In this document: positions 1 to 6,310 of the stretch, piece after piece
How the letters are laid out: each line of letters begins with the position of its first letter
Position numbering within the stretch: the stretch's first letter is position 1
Source: Kordiimonadaceae bacterium
Lineage (GTDB): Bacteria; Pseudomonadota; Alphaproteobacteria; Sphingomonadales; Emcibacteraceae
Length of the DNA stretch: 6,310 bases
Assembly: GCA_018699075.1 (NCBI GenBank)
Contig: JABIPV010000209.1
Coordinates: 1-6,310, forward strand
Reading direction: 5' to 3'
The notes under the pieces: model-generated
What the model saw: the letters and a program-made list of their open reading frames with translations, nothing else
Told to the model about the DNA's origin: nothing
Database searches by the model: none
Program-made: the position numbers and the translations under genes

Positions 1-1890
1 TACCTCTCCGGCGCCGCGAAGCTTTAAATCTTCTTCTGCAATGATAAAACCATCTTCGGTTTCCCGCATTATTTTAAGTCGTGCTTTTGCTGTTGCACCA
101 AGTGCGGCACCATATAAAAGTAAACAGGTTGATTTATCTGCCCCCCTACCCACACGGCCACGAAGTTGATGAAGCTGAGACAGGCCAAATCTTTCTGCGT
201 GTTCGATGATCATTACCGTCGCTTCTGGTACATCAACCCCCACTTCAATCACCGTGGTCGCTACCAGTAAATCAAATGCGCCTGTTGCAAAGCTGGACAT
301 TACTTCGTCTTTTTCTTTTGCTTTCATTTTACCGTGGACAAGTCCAACCCGTTCGCCAAATATTTGGGATAAATGACGGTATCTTTCATCTGCAGCCGCA
401 AGGTCAAGTACTTCGGATTCTTCCACAAGTGGACAAACCCAATAAATACGCGCACCGCTTTTAATGGCTCTATCAGTTGCTAAAATAACATCATCAAGAC
501 GGTTTAAAGCCATCACCCTCGTATCTACAGGTGTTCTTCCTGGCGGTTTTTCATCAAGTTTTGAAACATCCATATCCCCATATACTGTCAGTGTTAAGGT
601 GCGGGGTATGGGCGTTGCCGTCATGGCGAGAATGTCCATTCCCTTCCCCGGTTTTCCTTTTGCCGTCAAGGTCATACGTTGTTCAACACCAAAACGATGC
701 TGTTCGTCGATCACGGCAAAAGCAAGGTCTTGATATAGTACATCCTTTTGGAATATGGCATGCGTTCCAACCAAAATGTCAATTTCGCCCGATGCAAGCT
801 CTTCGAGTATTTTTTCCCGAGCTTTGCCTTTATCCCGTCCAGTAAGTACGGCAATTTTTACATCACCCCCCTTTGCCATTTCTGTAAGGCTGGTAAAATG
901 TTGGCGGGCTAATATTTCTGTTGGTGCAAGTATGGCGCATTGATATCCGTTTTCCACCGCTCCTAACATGGCAAGGAGAGCAACCACCGTTTTACCACTT
1001 CCCACATCCCCCTGAAGCAATCGCATCATTGCTGATGGGTCCTCCATGTCATTCTGTATTTCAAGCAGTGATCTTTGTTGAGCGCCCGTAAGCGAATAAG
1101 GAAGGTCAGATAGTATTTTATCAATTAGGTTTCCCGTAGCCTTTATCACCCGGCCTTTTTTCTTCTTTGTTTGACGTCGCATAATTTCAAGTGCCAGTTG
1201 GTTGGCAAGTATTTCATCATATGCAAGCCTCACCCGTGATATTGACCCGGAAGACGTATCTTCCAGACTTTTGGGATGATGGGCAATATTTAATGAACTG
1301 TTCCAATCAGGCCATTTCTCCCTATCAAGTAAGCTTTGATCTAGCCACTCAGGTAACTCTTTGGCTTTTAAAGTGGCATCATTAATAATACGCGCCATAA
1401 CCTTGCCACTGATCCCCGCCGTTAAGGGATATACCGGTTCAATTTCGGGGATTTCATCTTTCTTATCAAGAGTTAGCATATAATCAGGATGGCTCATTTG
1501 TAGTTGGCCGTTATAAACCTCTACTTTGCCACTGATAAGCCGCCTCTCCCCTTCAGGAAGCTGCTTCATAATATAATCTTGACGTGGATGAAAGAACACC
1601 AACTGGATACTACCTGTATCATCATGGCACCAAACACGATAAGGCTTTTTGCTTTTAGCCGGTGAAGCATCATGCTCACCAACAATAACTTCAATAGTAA
1701 CCACCTGATCAAAAAGAATATCTTTTAATTGAAGCCCCGTTCGTCGATCAATTATGTCCACCGGCATATGCCAAAGAAGATCCAAAATCCGTGATCCACA
1801 AATTTTTTCAAGGTTGGCAGCGATGCGTGCACCTACTCCCGGAAGGGTCTGTGTATCGGTAAAAAAAGGATATAGAATTTCCGGTCTCAT
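1..1890 (-). CDS. recG: ATP-dependent DNA helicase RecG (5' complete, 3' end cut by the window edge)
   Basis: RecG is a superfamily 2 double-stranded DNA translocase that remodels stalled replication forks and Holliday junctions. I translated the reverse strand from the ATG at 1890-1888; the frame stays open for 630 codons to base 1, with no frameshift. A complete family member is roughly 690-700 residues, so about 60-70 C-terminal residues lie outside. The N-terminal part (about 1-250) is the wedge/OB-fold region, opening with a helix-hairpin-like LPGVGARIAANL. The helicase core shows Walker A GDVGSGKT (294-301), Walker B DEQH (395-398), motif III TATPIPR (424-430) and motif VI QLHQLRGRVGRG (572-583). 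The visible sequence ends in the start of the TRG translocation motif (EEDLKLRGAGEV, 619-630). The start is the first one after an in-frame stop at 1908-1906, and AAGG lies five bases upstream. It diverges from sdhE-mfd. Identification is firm. Confidence 0.97.
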   Translation of the reverse strand, partial: MRPEILYPFFTDTQTLPGVGARIAANLEKICGSRILDLLWHMPVDIIDRRTGLQLKDILFDQVVTIEVIVGEHDASPAKSKKPYRVWCHDDTGSIQLVFFHPRQDYIMKQLPEGERRLISGKVEVYNGQLQMSHPDYMLTLDKKDEIPEIEPVYPLTAGISGKVMARIINDATLKAKELPEWLDQSLLDREKWPDWNSSLNIAHHPKSLEDTSSGSISRVRLAYDEILANQLALEIMRRQTKKKKGRVIKATGNLIDKILSDLPYSLTGAQQRSLLEIQNDMEDPSAMMRLLQGDVGSGKTVVALLAMLGAVENGYQCAILAPTEILARQHFTSLTEMAKGGDVKIAVLTGRDKGKAREKILEELASGEIDILVGTHAIFQKDVLYQDLAFAVIDEQHRFGVEQRMTLTAKGKPGKGMDILAMTATPIPRTLTLTVYGDMDVSKLDEKPPGRTPVDTRVMALNRLDDVILATDRAIKSGARIYWVCPLVEESEVLDLAAADERYRHLSQIFGERVGLVHGKMKAKEKDEVMSSFATGAFDLLVATTVIEVGVDVPEATVMIIEHAERFGLSQLHQLRGRVGRGADKSTCLLLYGAALGATAKARLKIMRETEDGFIIAEEDLKLRGAGEV

Positions 1891-1895
1891 GTTCG

Positions 1896-1899
1896 CCTT
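1896..1899 (-). promoter_or_regulatory. Ribosome binding site of recG
   Basis: On the minus strand AAGG is followed by five bases (CGAAC) and then the ATG at 1890. This is a good Shine-Dalgarno spacing. With the in-frame stop just upstream (1908-1906), it supports this start codon. Confidence 0.6.
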
Positions 1900-1927
1900 A
1901 AATATTTATGGTTTTATTAGTTTTATT

Positions 1928-1957
1928 TTGTCACATTTTTTAATATACACATAGCAT
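1928..1957 (+). promoter_or_regulatory. Possible sigma70-type promoter for sdhE-mfd
   Basis: TTGTCA (1928-1933, five of six matches to the -35 consensus) is followed after 18 bases by TAGCAT (1952-1957, four of six matches to the -10 consensus). Initiation would fall near 1964, giving a leader of about 20 bases before the sdhE GTG. The whole 96-base divergent gap is AT-rich, so chance matches are likely. A recG promoter should lie in the same gap, but I could not choose one on the minus strand with any confidence. Confidence 0.3.
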
Positions 1958-1974
1958 ATTTTACCAACTTTAAA

Positions 1975-1986
1975 ATGAGAAGTTAA
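1975..1986 (+). other. Four-codon mini-ORF abutting the sdhE start
   Basis: ATG AGA AGT TAA lies in the same frame as sdhE, and its stop directly touches the GTG start at 1987. The purine-rich stretch GAGAAG (1977-1982), the only plausible ribosome binding site for sdhE, lies within it, four bases before the GTG. It may be chance, or ribosomes stopping at TAA could restart at GTG. The in-frame stop shows that sdhE cannot simply begin at this ATG. Confidence 0.3.
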
Positions 1987-2304
1987 GTGACGCAATTTAA
2001 TACACCCGGCTTTATCGAAGGCAGCATAGATAGCGATGAAAACATTGACATCCGTAGAAAACGGCTGAAATTCAGAAGTTGGCATCGTGGGATTAAAGAA
2101 GCTGATATTCTACTTGGATCATTTGCGGATAAATTTCTGGCTCAAATGACGGTCGCACAGTTGGATAAATATGAAAATTTATTGCGCGAAGCCGATTCTG
2201 ACATCGTCGCATGGATCACAAATGACCGAGAACCACCTGAACATTATAAACATGATGTGATGGATATGCTTACATCCATAGATTATATCAAGATATTAAA
2301 GTGA
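1987..2304 (+). CDS. sdhE: Succinate dehydrogenase assembly factor SdhE (DUF339/Sdh5 family)
   Basis: SdhE-family proteins are small soluble helical-bundle factors that promote covalent attachment of FAD to the flavoprotein subunit SdhA of succinate dehydrogenase (complex II). The 105-residue product carries the family signature RGIKE (34-38, the RGxxE motif that contacts the flavoprotein) in the block RSWHRGIKEADILLG. The conserved downstream pattern of an acidic patch, then W and I (EADSDIVAWITNDREPP), matches E. coli SdhE (88 residues). The core starts around residue 21, so the first 20 residues (acidic, Ser/Asp/Glu-rich near 13-19) are an extension over the E. coli protein. The start is GTG: it is the first usable start after an in-frame TAA at 1984-1986, and no ATG follows before the conserved core. 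The gene overlaps mfd by four bases and is divergent from recG. The family call is firm; the exact start is less so. Confidence 0.92.
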   Translation: MTQFNTPGFIEGSIDSDENIDIRRKRLKFRSWHRGIKEADILLGSFADKFLAQMTVAQLDKYENLLREADSDIVAWITNDREPPEHYKHDVMDMLTSIDYIKILK

Positions 2305-5300
2305 CCCATTTATCCGACGAAGAAGTAAATCTGATTTTAAGCAACGTGCCGGAAGGCATGGATGCATTGGTCATTGCTGAAACTGCCACAAATATGAAAG
2401 CGAATAAACCGTTTCTTCATATTGCCCGCGACGATATGCGGATGGAAAACTTAGCTGAACTGGTGCAATATTTTGCACCAGAAATAGAGGTAATTACCTT
2501 TCCTGCATGGGACTGCCTTCCTTACGATAGAGTATCACCAAACCCAGATATCCTAAGTACCAGAATGACAAGCTTGATTAAAATTCTTAATCCGCAAAAA
2601 AAGAAAGTTATCATCAGTACAATTAATGCTATCACACAGCGCATCCCTGCCCAAGAAACCATTAAATCTGCGAGCTTCAAAACATCCGTTGGCGCTGCCA
2701 TCAATACGGCAGAACTCACCACCTACTTAACCCATAATGGCTACTCCCGCGCCAGTACGGTGGTTGATCATGGTGACTTTGCCATTCGTGGCAATATTAT
2801 TGATATATTCGCACCCGGGTCAAAAAAACCCGTTAGAATTGATTTATGGGGTGATGAAGTAGATACGATTAAAGACTTCGATCCGATCAGCCAAAGAACA
2901 GACCAGAAAATTGATAAAATTGAACTTGTACCTATGGGGGAAGTATTTCTAGATGAAAAATCAATTCGGGAATTTCGCAAATCTTATGTGACGGAATTTG
3001 GTACTGCGCGTGGCAATGATCCTCTTTATGAAGCCGTAACCGAAGGTCGTAAGCATGCAGGTATGGAACATTGGCTACCTTTTTTCCATGAAAAGCTTGA
3101 AGTATTATTTGATTATCTTCCTTCCCCGCTTGTCACTATGGATAACTTAACAACGGAAGCATTAGAAACTAGGTTAAGTGCCATATCAGATTATTACCTT
3201 GCCCGTAAAAGCGCTTATGAAGATGCGCCGCAAAAATCTGGTACGATTGCACCTTATAAACCCATTCCTCCAGAACAGCTCTTTATGAGCGCAGTAGAAT
3301 GGCAAAAACATGCGGAAAATTTAAAAATTCACAAATTTATTCCGTTTGATGCGCCACCAGATCAAGACATAAGAGTTCATAAAGGTAGCGCAGGACGAAA
3401 TTTTGCTCTGGAACGTAATGACAAAAATATTAACATTTATGATGCCTTGCGAAAACATTTAGTAAGTCTTAATGAAGGGGGAAAGAAAACATACCTCGCC
3501 AGTTATAGCATAGGTGCACGTGACCGATTAAGCGGTGTGTTAAATGACCATGGCATGTCGAACCATAAACTGCTTGATAATTGGAAAAGCTCAATACGCC
3601 TGCCAAAAGGAACAATCGGCCTCATCATTTTACCGCTTGAGCACGGGTTTGAAACCGATAAATTCGCCATCATTTCCGAACAAGATATTTTAGGCGATCG
3701 TTTAATCCGTAAAGTCCGCCGCACGCGTAAGGCAGAAAACTTTATTTCTGAAGCGTCTTCACTTACCCCTGGTGATTTGGTTATACATATGGATCACGGC
3801 ATTGGCCGTTATGTAGACATAAAAACCATTGATGTAAGTGGTGCGGCCCATGACTGTGTTCTTCTTACCTATCACGGTGGTGACAAGCTATATGTACCCG
3901 TTGAAAATATTGAAATATTAAGCCGGTACGGCAATGAAGAAAGTGATGGAAAACTTGATAAGTTAGGTAGTGCCGCTTGGCAAGGCCGTAAAGCAATGCT
4001 GAAAAAACGCATTCGTGAAATGGCCGATGAGCTGATTAAAGTTGCCGCAGAGCGCGCTCTTCGTAAAGGTGAAGTTATTAAGCCCGCAGACGGACTTTAT
4101 AACGAATTTTGTGCACGCTTCCCCTATACGGAAACCGATGATCAGTTAAGGGCCATTGCTGATGTAATCAATGACCTATCAAGTGGCCGACCAATGGACC
4201 GTCTTATATGCGGGGATGTGGGATTTGGCAAGACGGAAGTTGCGTTAAGATCAGCCTTTCTAGCTGTCATGGAAGGCTTCCAAGTGGCGATCGTTGCACC
4301 GACAACATTACTGGCAAGGCAACATTTTAAAACATTCTCGGACCGATTTAAGGGTCTCAATATTAAAGTGGGGCATCTTTCGAGGCTGGTCACATCCAAA
4401 CATCAAAAACTCACTAAAGAAGAAGTTGCGAAAGGCGACTGTGAGATACTGATTGGAACCCATGCGGTTCTCGGAAAATCGGTGCATTTCAATAATTTGG
4501 GCTTGTTGATAATTGATGAAGAACAACATTTTGGTGTAGGGCATAAAGAACAACTCAAAAAATTAAAAAGCAATGTTCATGTGCTTACTTTAACAGCGAC
4601 ACCTATCCCACGAACATTGCAGCTGGCCATGAGTGGTATACAGGGCTTAAGTCTTATAGCCACACCACCAATTGACCGTCTAGCGGTTAGAACATTTGTT
4701 CTTCCCATGGATGATCTTGTGATCAGGGAAGCTTTACTTCGTGAACATTACCGAGGAGGGCAGAGCTTTTATGTGTGTCCAAGAATTTCAGATTTAAAAG
4801 AAATTCGCGAATTATTAAAAGATATTGTGCCTGAAGTAAAAGTCGTCACCGCACACGGTCAAATGCCCCCAGGACAAATTGAAGACATTATGAATGCTTT
4901 CTATGATGGGGCCTATGATGTGCTTCTTTCAACAACAATTGTAGAAAGTGGTCTTGATATTCCAACCGCCAATACAATGATTATTCACCGTGCAGATAAT
5001 TACGGCCTGGCCCAACTTTATCAATTAAGAGGCCGGGTTGGTAGGTCCAAAGTACGTGCTTATGCCTATCTTACATTGCCACCACGCCGCATTCCGACAC
5101 CACAAGCAGAAAAAAGATTGCATGTCCTACAAACCCTTGACACATTAGGCGCGGGGTTCACCCTTGCCAGTCATGATCTGGATATTCGGGGTGCCGGCAA
5201 TTTATTGGGTGATGAACAATCAGGGCATATCAAAGAAGTAGGAATTGAACTTTATCAACAGATGCTTGAAGAAGCCGTTGCCCAAGCCAAATCTGGATCA

Positions 5301-5789
5301 TTTGATGACGACTTCGAAGAAGGTTGGTCACCACAAATTAATGTCGGTGCCAGTGTGATGATTCCCGAAAATTACGTTAAAGACCTCAATTTAAGAATGT
5401 CATTATATAGGCGAATTGCAAGTTTAAGCAATAAGAATGAGATTGATGGTTTTGGTGCTGAACTCATAGACCGTTTCGGGAAATTGCCCGAAGAAGCAGA
5501 ACATTTGTTGAAAATTATTGAAATAAAACATTATTGTAAACGCGCCGGAATAGAAAAAATTGAAACCGGCCCTAAAGGCGCAATTATATCCTTTAAAAGT
5601 TCAAAATTTGCCAATCCGGGAGGCTTAATCGAATTCTTAACCAAGCAAGGTTCTGTGACGAAAATCAGACCTGATCATAAATTAGTTTATGTGCGAAAAT
5701 GGTCGAAAATTGAAAGTAGACTACAAGGGTCACTTAATCTGTCAAAAGTTCTCAGCAAGATTGCCGAACAAGAAATGCCCAATAGATAA
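2301..5789 (+). CDS. mfd: Transcription-repair coupling factor Mfd
   Basis: Mfd pushes RNA polymerase stalled at a DNA lesion off the template and recruits UvrA, directing nucleotide excision repair to transcribed strands. The product has 1162 residues (E. coli 1148). The UvrB-like N-terminal modules include FPAWDCLPYD (67-76) and the segment around 160-183; R163, R179 and W183 line up by eye with E. coli UvrA-contact residues R165, R181 and F185. The RNA polymerase interaction domain spans about 485-545 (PGDLVIHMDHGIGRY from 490, KLYVPVENIEIL 529-540). The translocase has Walker A GDVGFGKT (638-645), Walker B DEEQ (739-742), TATPIPR (765-771) and motif VI QLYQLRGRVGRS (905-916). The TRG motif is at about 953-975, and a C-terminal D7 regulatory domain follows. 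All key motifs are intact. The GTG start overlaps the sdhE stop (GTGA). It is the only start codon in this frame between the upstream stop at 2253-2255 and codon 1, and no strong ribosome binding site precedes it, which suggests coupling to sdhE. Confidence 0.98.
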   Translation: MTHLSDEEVNLILSNVPEGMDALVIAETATNMKANKPFLHIARDDMRMENLAELVQYFAPEIEVITFPAWDCLPYDRVSPNPDILSTRMTSLIKILNPQKKKVIISTINAITQRIPAQETIKSASFKTSVGAAINTAELTTYLTHNGYSRASTVVDHGDFAIRGNIIDIFAPGSKKPVRIDLWGDEVDTIKDFDPISQRTDQKIDKIELVPMGEVFLDEKSIREFRKSYVTEFGTARGNDPLYEAVTEGRKHAGMEHWLPFFHEKLEVLFDYLPSPLVTMDNLTTEALETRLSAISDYYLARKSAYEDAPQKSGTIAPYKPIPPEQLFMSAVEWQKHAENLKIHKFIPFDAPPDQDIRVHKGSAGRNFALERNDKNINIYDALRKHLVSLNEGGKKTYLASYSIGARDRLSGVLNDHGMSNHKLLDNWKSSIRLPKGTIGLIILPLEHGFETDKFAIISEQDILGDRLIRKVRRTRKAENFISEASSLTPGDLVIHMDHGIGRYVDIKTIDVSGAAHDCVLLTYHGGDKLYVPVENIEILSRYGNEESDGKLDKLGSAAWQGRKAMLKKRIREMADELIKVAAERALRKGEVIKPADGLYNEFCARFPYTETDDQLRAIADVINDLSSGRPMDRLICGDVGFGKTEVALRSAFLAVMEGFQVAIVAPTTLLARQHFKTFSDRFKGLNIKVGHLSRLVTSKHQKLTKEEVAKGDCEILIGTHAVLGKSVHFNNLGLLIIDEEQHFGVGHKEQLKKLKSNVHVLTLTATPIPRTLQLAMSGIQGLSLIATPPIDRLAVRTFVLPMDDLVIREALLREHYRGGQSFYVCPRISDLKEIRELLKDIVPEVKVVTAHGQMPPGQIEDIMNAFYDGAYDVLLSTTIVESGLDIPTANTMIIHRADNYGLAQLYQLRGRVGRSKVRAYAYLTLPPRRIPTPQAEKRLHVLQTLDTLGAGFTLASHDLDIRGAGNLLGDEQSGHIKEVGIELYQQMLEEAVAQAKSGSFDDDFEEGWSPQINVGASVMIPENYVKDLNLRMSLYRRIASLSNKNEIDGFGAELIDRFGKLPEEAEHLLKIIEIKHYCKRAGIEKIETGPKGAIISFKSSKFANPGGLIEFLTKQGSVTKIRPDHKLVYVRKWSKIESRLQGSLNLSKVLSKIAEQEMPNR

Positions 5790-5793
5790 AGTT

Positions 5794-5822
5794 TTTACTA
5801 TTTATTAAGAGATATTTATAAA
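5794..5822 (+). promoter_or_regulatory. Possible sigma70-type promoter for the FlgC-like gene
   Basis: TTTACT (5794-5799, four of six -35 matches) and TATAAA (5817-5822, five of six -10 matches) are exactly 17 bases apart in the mfd to flgC-like gap. Initiation near 5829 would leave a leader of only about 14 bases. The gap is very AT-rich, so this may be chance. The gap contains no GC-rich stem with a T-tract, so read-through from mfd is equally possible. Confidence 0.35.
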
Positions 5823-5842
5823 GTGCTGTTTAAAATAAAAGT

Positions 5843-6256
5843 ATGATTAATGGAATTAACACAAGTTTATCTGGATTATTAGCCGCCTCTACGCGGGCGA
5901 GCACTGCTGCCAATAACATCGCAAATGCATTTAATACATCCAAACCTACTGGTGGCGACACATCAACCGCAGCCTTAAGGACTTCGCGTGCTTATGTTCC
6001 TGAAAGAACCGTGAATAGTTCCAGAAAAAATGGCGGGGTGATTGCAACTAACGTACCTATCAACCCAGCATCTTTAAGCGTTTATAGTCCAGACAACCCC
6101 GTATCAAACCAGCAAGGCTTCGTTAATGTTCCCAACGTTGATCTTGCCGTTGAATTTTCAGAATTAATCAAAGCAAAACACGCCTATAAAGCAAATGCAG
6201 CCGTACTAAGAACCTTGGCCGAAACACAAGAAACAGCACTGGACATTCTTAAATAA
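5843..6256 (+). CDS. FlgC-like flagellar basal-body rod/hook family protein
   Basis: This 137-residue protein has the two-ended architecture of axial flagellar proteins (FlgB, FlgC, FlgE, FlgF, FlgG). The N-terminal amphipathic segment SGLLAASTRASTAANNIANA (10-29) carries the ANNIAN signature of the rod domain. The C-terminal segment (about 92-137) has NVPNVDLAVEFSELIKAKHAY (95-115) followed by KAN (116-118), typical of the Flg_bbr_C domain. Length and the YSPDNP...QQGFVNVPNVD pattern (81-100) fit FlgC best (E. coli FlgC 134 residues, YEPGNPLADANGYVKMPNVD). Family members are exported through the flagellar type III apparatus without a cleaved signal peptide, and none is seen here. The ATG is the first start after an in-frame TAA at 5831-5833; there is no clear Shine-Dalgarno sequence. 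It follows mfd by 53 bases, and no flgB is visible beside it. It could be the main FlgC or a divergent paralogue; I favour a paralogue, so I assign no symbol. Confidence 0.8.
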   Translation: MINGINTSLSGLLAASTRASTAANNIANAFNTSKPTGGDTSTAALRTSRAYVPERTVNSSRKNGGVIATNVPINPASLSVYSPDNPVSNQQGFVNVPNVDLAVEFSELIKAKHAYKANAAVLRTLAETQETALDILK

Positions 6257-6281
6257 AGTATCAATAAAAAAGTTAGTAAAC

Positions 6282-6310
6282 ATGGATGTTCTTTTTAATT
6301 TAATTGGCAA
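6282..6310 (+). CDS. Possible start of a further gene (partial)
   Basis: An ATG 25 bases after the FlgC-like stop opens a frame reading MDVLFNLIG, which runs to the window edge without a stop. No good ribosome binding site precedes it. Nine complete codons are too few to recognise a family or to be sure it is a gene. Confidence 0.2.

Noticed and set aside
276..1954. Several plus-strand open frames of 62-104 codons across positions 276-1954
   Set aside because: They lie opposite the intact, motif-rich recG frame on the minus strand (the last one extends into the divergent gap). Their translations have low-complexity or unfamiliar composition with no recognisable domains, so they are shadows of recG.
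1891..1986. A minus-strand promoter for recG, for example TTGGTA upstream of TATATT or TATTAA
   Set aside because: Spacings were off or the choices ambiguous in a very AT-rich gap; a promoter must exist but none could be picked with confidence.
2522..4553. Five minus-strand open frames of 66-85 codons within positions 2522-4553
   Set aside because: They are antisense to the well-conserved mfd coding sequence and show no family features; one overlaps another of them in a different frame.
5790..5842. Rho-independent terminator after mfd
   Set aside because: The gap has T-rich and palindrome-like AT stretches (for example TTTATAAA) but no GC-containing stem followed by a T-tract, so I cannot support a terminator.
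6257..6281. Terminator or regulatory element after the FlgC-like gene
   Set aside because: The short AT-rich stretch has an A-run but no stem-loop that I can see.
1..6310. Mobile elements, CRISPR arrays, tRNA or rRNA genes, long repeats
   Set aside because: Reading both strands found no transposase-like frames, no regularly spaced repeats and no structured RNA genes; about 98% of the window is explained by coding sequence.

Overview
The window looks like a chromosomal housekeeping segment from a low-GC (about 40% by eye) flagellated alphaproteobacterium. The basis is gene order: a divergent pair with recG on the minus strand and sdhE followed by mfd on the plus strand, an arrangement I know from alphaproteobacterial genomes, together with the character of the encoded proteins. 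The genus cannot be fixed from the sequence. I see no mobile elements, CRISPR arrays, tRNA or rRNA genes, or large repeats.

Layout. Positions 1-1890 (minus strand) hold the first 630 codons of recG, which runs off the left edge without a stop. Positions 1891-1986 are a short AT-rich divergent promoter region. sdhE (1987-2304) starts with GTG and overlaps the GTG start of mfd (2301-5789) by four bases, so the two are probably translationally coupled. A 53-base AT-rich gap without a recognisable terminator leads to a 137-codon FlgC-like flagellar rod/hook-family gene (5843-6256). The last 29 bases may begin another gene.

Functions. RecG (stalled-fork and Holliday-junction remodelling) and Mfd (transcription-repair coupling) are double-stranded DNA translocases that share the RecA-like core and the TRG motif. 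Here they lie on either side of sdhE, which encodes the factor that helps attach FAD to succinate dehydrogenase. Nothing in the sequence explains a functional link between the respiratory assembly factor and the two DNA-repair motors.

No clearly new biological system is visible. The item most worth a second look is the stand-alone FlgC-like gene placed directly after mfd instead of beside a recognisable flgB. Smaller points are the stop-then-GTG arrangement before sdhE and the consecutive GTG starts of sdhE and mfd.
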